From positions 1-7,105 of the forward strand of contig RPPU01000235.1 in NCBI GenBank assembly GCA_003819975.1: a stretch of 7,105 nt of DNA, in the 5' to 3' direction. The DNA comes from Desulfobacteraceae bacterium (lineage in GTDB: Bacteria > Desulfobacterota > DSM-4660 > Desulfatiglandales > HGW-15). The notes under the pieces are model-generated. The model worked only from the letters and a program-made list of their open reading frames with translations, ran no database searches and had not been told where the DNA came from. The translations under genes were made by a program, and so were the position numbers. Below are positions 5,120 through 7,105 of the stretch, piece after piece. Numbering within the stretch: position 1 is the stretch's first letter; every line of letters starts with the position of its first letter.

Positions 5120-6373
5120 ATGGACCCGCAAATGCAACAAGATTTACTGAAACTCTTCCGAAGCAAACTGGACCGAAATATGCGCCTCTACCTGGAGACC
5201 TGCACGCGCTGCGGAGTTTGCACCGAGGCTTGCCATGTGTATGCCTCCCTGGGCCAAACGCGCTATCTGGCGGCGTATCGCCATGAGCTCGTGCGCCGAA
5301 TTTATAAAAAATATTTTAAAACCCGCGGCAAATGGTGGCCCTCCCTGGGTGAAGCCAAGGAATTGAGCGCGGGCGCTCTGGATGAACTCAAAGAAGCCGC
5401 CTATTCCTGCACCGGCTGCCGGCGCTGCATGGTGTACTGCCCGTTCGGTATCGACACGCAAATGATCCTGTCGATCGCCAAATTGCTGCTGATCGGCGCG
5501 CATACGGAACCGGAAATCCTGACCATGCTGGCCGATATGTCGGTCGCCAAAGGCGAGTCTCTGGAGCTTTTCAAAGAGAGTTATAAAACCGGCATGAAAA
5601 ATCTGGAAGCGGAAGTGCTGAAAAAATGGAAGTCGGAGGCCGGCCGCACCGCTATCCCCATCGATGTGCCGGGCGCCGATCTTTTATATGTGGCTTTGGC
5701 CGGAGCCCATTCGATCGTGCCCGCCGCGGCCGTGTTCAACGCGGCTAAAGAAAACTGGACCCAGAGTTTTTTTGAGGCGGTTAATTTCGGGGCTTTTGTG
5801 GGCGACCCCCTCAAGACCAAACTGATTATGGATCGCATTGTCAACGAAGCCAAACGACTGCAGGTCAAAGAAATCTGCATCTGCGAATGCGGCACTGCTT
5901 TCCGCATCATGAAGCAATGGGCCGCCAAGCAACCTTTCAAGGTTTCTTCCATTACCGAGGTCCAGGCCCGCTACCTGCGGGAAGGCCGCATTCAATTAGA
6001 CCATAAGACGATCAACGGACCCGTAACCTATCATGACCCCTGCCAAATCGCCCGGAATGGCGGCGTCATCGACGAACCGCGCGCGATTCTGCGACAGCTT
6101 GCGAATGACTTCCGGGAAATGGCGCCCGAGCCGCAATATAACTGGTTCTGCGGCGGTGGCGGCGGGTTGGTCGCTCTGGGCGAAGAGAATCTCGATTTCC
6201 GCATGAAATCGTCGCGAGTGAAAGCCGACCAAATCAAGGCAACCGGCGCCAAAGTTTTGGTAACGGCCTGCGAGAACTGCCACTCCCAACTTAATCATTT
6301 GAATGACCATTACAAACTGGGCGTCGAAGTCAAATTTCTCTCTTCGTTGGTTGCAGACGCGCTTGTGCCGTGA
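5120..6373 (+). CDS. HdrD/DsrK-like iron-sulfur protein with CCG domain
   Basis: A 417-residue cytoplasmic protein. Two CX2CX2CX3C motifs (Cys28-Cys38, with His in place of the usual Pro afterwards, and Cys97-Cys107 followed by Pro) bind two 4Fe-4S clusters. The C-terminal CCG domain has DPC308, FCG at 343-345, GGGGG, and CENC at 384-387; the usual Cys-Cys pair is Phe343-Cys344. An upstream half-domain has clustered cysteines 253, 255 and 257 (CICECGTAF). HdrD, DsrK and TmcB use such domains for a noncubane or special cluster that acts on disulfide-type substrates. With the cytochrome b encoded one base upstream, it likely forms a membrane-bound module exchanging electrons between menaquinone and a cytoplasmic thiol, disulfide or persulfide. 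GAGAAGAGG inside the previous gene's end serves as ribosome binding site. It is shorter than typical DsrK. Confidence 0.9.
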   Translation: MDPQMQQDLLKLFRSKLDRNMRLYLETCTRCGVCTEACHVYASLGQTRYLAAYRHELVRRIYKKYFKTRGKWWPSLGEAKELSAGALDELKEAAYSCTGCRRCMVYCPFGIDTQMILSIAKLLLIGAHTEPEILTMLADMSVAKGESLELFKESYKTGMKNLEAEVLKKWKSEAGRTAIPIDVPGADLLYVALAGAHSIVPAAAVFNAAKENWTQSFFEAVNFGAFVGDPLKTKLIMDRIVNEAKRLQVKEICICECGTAFRIMKQWAAKQPFKVSSITEVQARYLREGRIQLDHKTINGPVTYHDPCQIARNGGVIDEPRAILRQLANDFREMAPEPQYNWFCGGGGGLVALGEENLDFRMKSSRVKADQIKATGAKVLVTACENCHSQLNHLNDHYKLGVEVKFLSSLVADALVP

Positions 6374-6475
6374 TCGAGCATTGTGATATCAGTCATTTCT
6401 TTTCGATATAGCTCAGATGGACGCCGGCAAAAACCATTATCGCCCATCTTTTATCGATTTTTTCAGAAGCAACAC

Positions 6476-6820
6476 CTAAACATCAAAATGATTAGCCCGT
6501 TTTATTTTGCCCGGCATAAACCAACCGAACATTACAAATTCAACGCCCATTCTTATTTTATCAAAAAGAGAATGCTCGCTTTCCCTGTTTTGCGGTTTAA
6601 CTTCCACTTGCGCAAGATAATCAACGATAAGTTCGCCTGCACGTTCGAAATCCGCCTCAGGAACCATAATAATTTTATTATTGTAGAGCCAAATAGCGGG
6701 CCCGGGTTTCAATGAACCAAAATGATTATTAAGAATGAAATAGTTTATACCTTCTCCATCCAGGATACTTTGAATCAAAACCAGTTCAACGTCGTTTTTG
6801 GGGGCATATAATTTTATCAT
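6476..6820 (-). CDS. DUF2007-like protein
   Basis: A 114-residue protein. Residues 1-68 (MIKLYAPKNDVELVLIQSILDGEGINYFI in parts, then IIMVPEADFERAGELI) match the DUF2007 pattern, a small ferredoxin-like fold called a putative prokaryotic signal transducing domain: K-L-Y near the start, a helix with a Glu-Gly-I-x-Y turn, and a final E-x-D-x-x-x-A-x-E-L helix. The C-terminal third has a short hydrophobic stretch (MGVEFVMFGWFMPG) that might touch a membrane but is too short for a confident helix. The start ATG lies 7 bases after the stop of the RAYT transposase gene; the nearest purine run, GGGAAG, is 12 bases away, so initiation is weak or coupled. It ends in TAG and converges on the HdrD-like gene, with no clear terminator in the 102-base gap. 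Confidence 0.7.
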   Translation of the reverse strand: MIKLYAPKNDVELVLIQSILDGEGINYFILNNHFGSLKPGPAIWLYNNKIIMVPEADFERAGELIVDYLAQVEVKPQNRESEHSLFDKIRMGVEFVMFGWFMPGKIKRANHFDV

Positions 6821-6827
6821 TATATAA

Positions 6828-7105
6828 CTAAACTTCCCAAGATTGATCTCTATTCGAACTATTACTATGAATTAAAATATTAGAAGAAACCGGATTTTCG
6901 CGATCCAAGGCCCATTGCTTGGGATTATTGGCAATATATTCAGAGACCTTCGATAATTCGCTTTCATCGCGAACAATATGTTCATAATAATTGCGTTGCC
7001 AGAATTGGCGGCTAAATGACTCCCATTGACCGCTCTTTACGCCGTGAGAATATCGAGTCGTGGTCAACGATTTGAAACGATGCACTACATCCGGTAACGA
7101 CAAGA
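6828..7105 (-). CDS. REP-associated tyrosine transposase (RAYT, IS200-like Y1 family), C-terminal part
   Basis: At least 91 codons of a gene whose 5' part lies beyond the right edge. The visible part matches the C-terminal half of Y1/RAYT transposases: LPDVVHRFKSLTTTRYS, then FWQRNYYEHIVRDESELSKVSEYIANNPKQW. The Tyr in SEYIANNP (residue 56 counting from the TTG at 7103, which is probably an internal Leu codon) aligns, from memory, with the catalytic Tyr of E. coli RAYT. The HUH metal-binding motif would be encoded upstream, outside the window, so integrity of the enzyme cannot be judged. RAYTs are single-copy enzymes that cut and move REP palindromes; a REP-like palindrome occurs at 3766-3793. 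The gene ends in TAG, 7 bases before the DUF2007-like gene, which could be cotranscribed. Confidence 0.88.
   Translation of the reverse strand, partial: LSLPDVVHRFKSLTTTRYSHGVKSGQWESFSRQFWQRNYYEHIVRDESELSKVSEYIANNPKQWALDRENPVSSNILIHSNSSNRDQSWEV

Noticed and set aside
5581..6310. Several open frames antisense to the HdrD-like gene
   Set aside because: They mirror the codon pattern of the sense gene and show no domain; treated as shadows.
6409..6420. TAGCTCAGATGG, resembling the D-arm region of a tRNA
   Set aside because: No T-arm sequence, acceptor pairing or anticodon stem can be drawn in the following 70 bases; likely coincidence.

Overview
The window looks like a chromosomal stretch of an anaerobic, probably sulfur- or sulfate-metabolising bacterium, most likely Desulfobacterota (former Deltaproteobacteria). 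This is inferred from gene content: a DsrE2-like protein, a TusA sulfur carrier, a NarI/DsrM-type diheme cytochrome b paired with an HdrD/DsrK-type iron-sulfur protein, an Isf-type iron-sulfur flavoprotein, several small lipoproteins, and a REP-type palindrome with a RAYT transposase. No marker fixes the taxon, and all family names are from recognition of the sequence, not from a search.

Left part (1-2392), all genes on the minus strand. In order: the start of a DUF4136-like lipoprotein cut by the window edge, a flavodoxin-fold iron-sulfur flavoprotein, then a GNAT acetyltransferase followed 23 bp later by a lipoprotein. The lipoprotein frame is interrupted by one in-frame TAG; the same frame stays open for 78 more codons. 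A very small ORF with a strong Shine-Dalgarno sequence lies on the plus strand at 347-406.

Middle part (2393-4059), plus strand. An AT-rich divergent intergenic region with MarR-type palindromes leads into a MarR regulator (adjacent cysteines 29 and 30), a DsrE2-like protein and a TusA protein. A perfect 28-bp REP-like palindrome sits between dsrE2 and tusA.

Intergenic region 4060-4407 (348 bp). It holds overlapping, mutually exclusive hairpins just after the tusA stop and a 92-bp element with 16-bp inverted repeats flanked by TCGACG on both sides (MITE-like).

Right part. A two-gene operon (4408-6373, plus strand) encodes a five-helix cytochrome b whose four histidines have the NarI heme-ligand spacing, and a soluble HdrD/DsrK-like protein with two 4Fe-4S motifs and a variant CCG domain. 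Converging from the right edge on the minus strand are the 3' part of a RAYT (Y1 family) transposase gene and a DUF2007-like gene 7 bp behind it.

Working model (inference): the MarR protein senses a sulfur or redox signal and controls dsrE2-tusA, which move persulfide sulfur. The membrane cytochrome b/HdrD-like pair could couple quinone or menaquinol redox to a cytoplasmic disulfide, trisulfide or persulfide carrier, as proposed for DsrMK and HdrDE. Physical proximity is the only link between the two halves.
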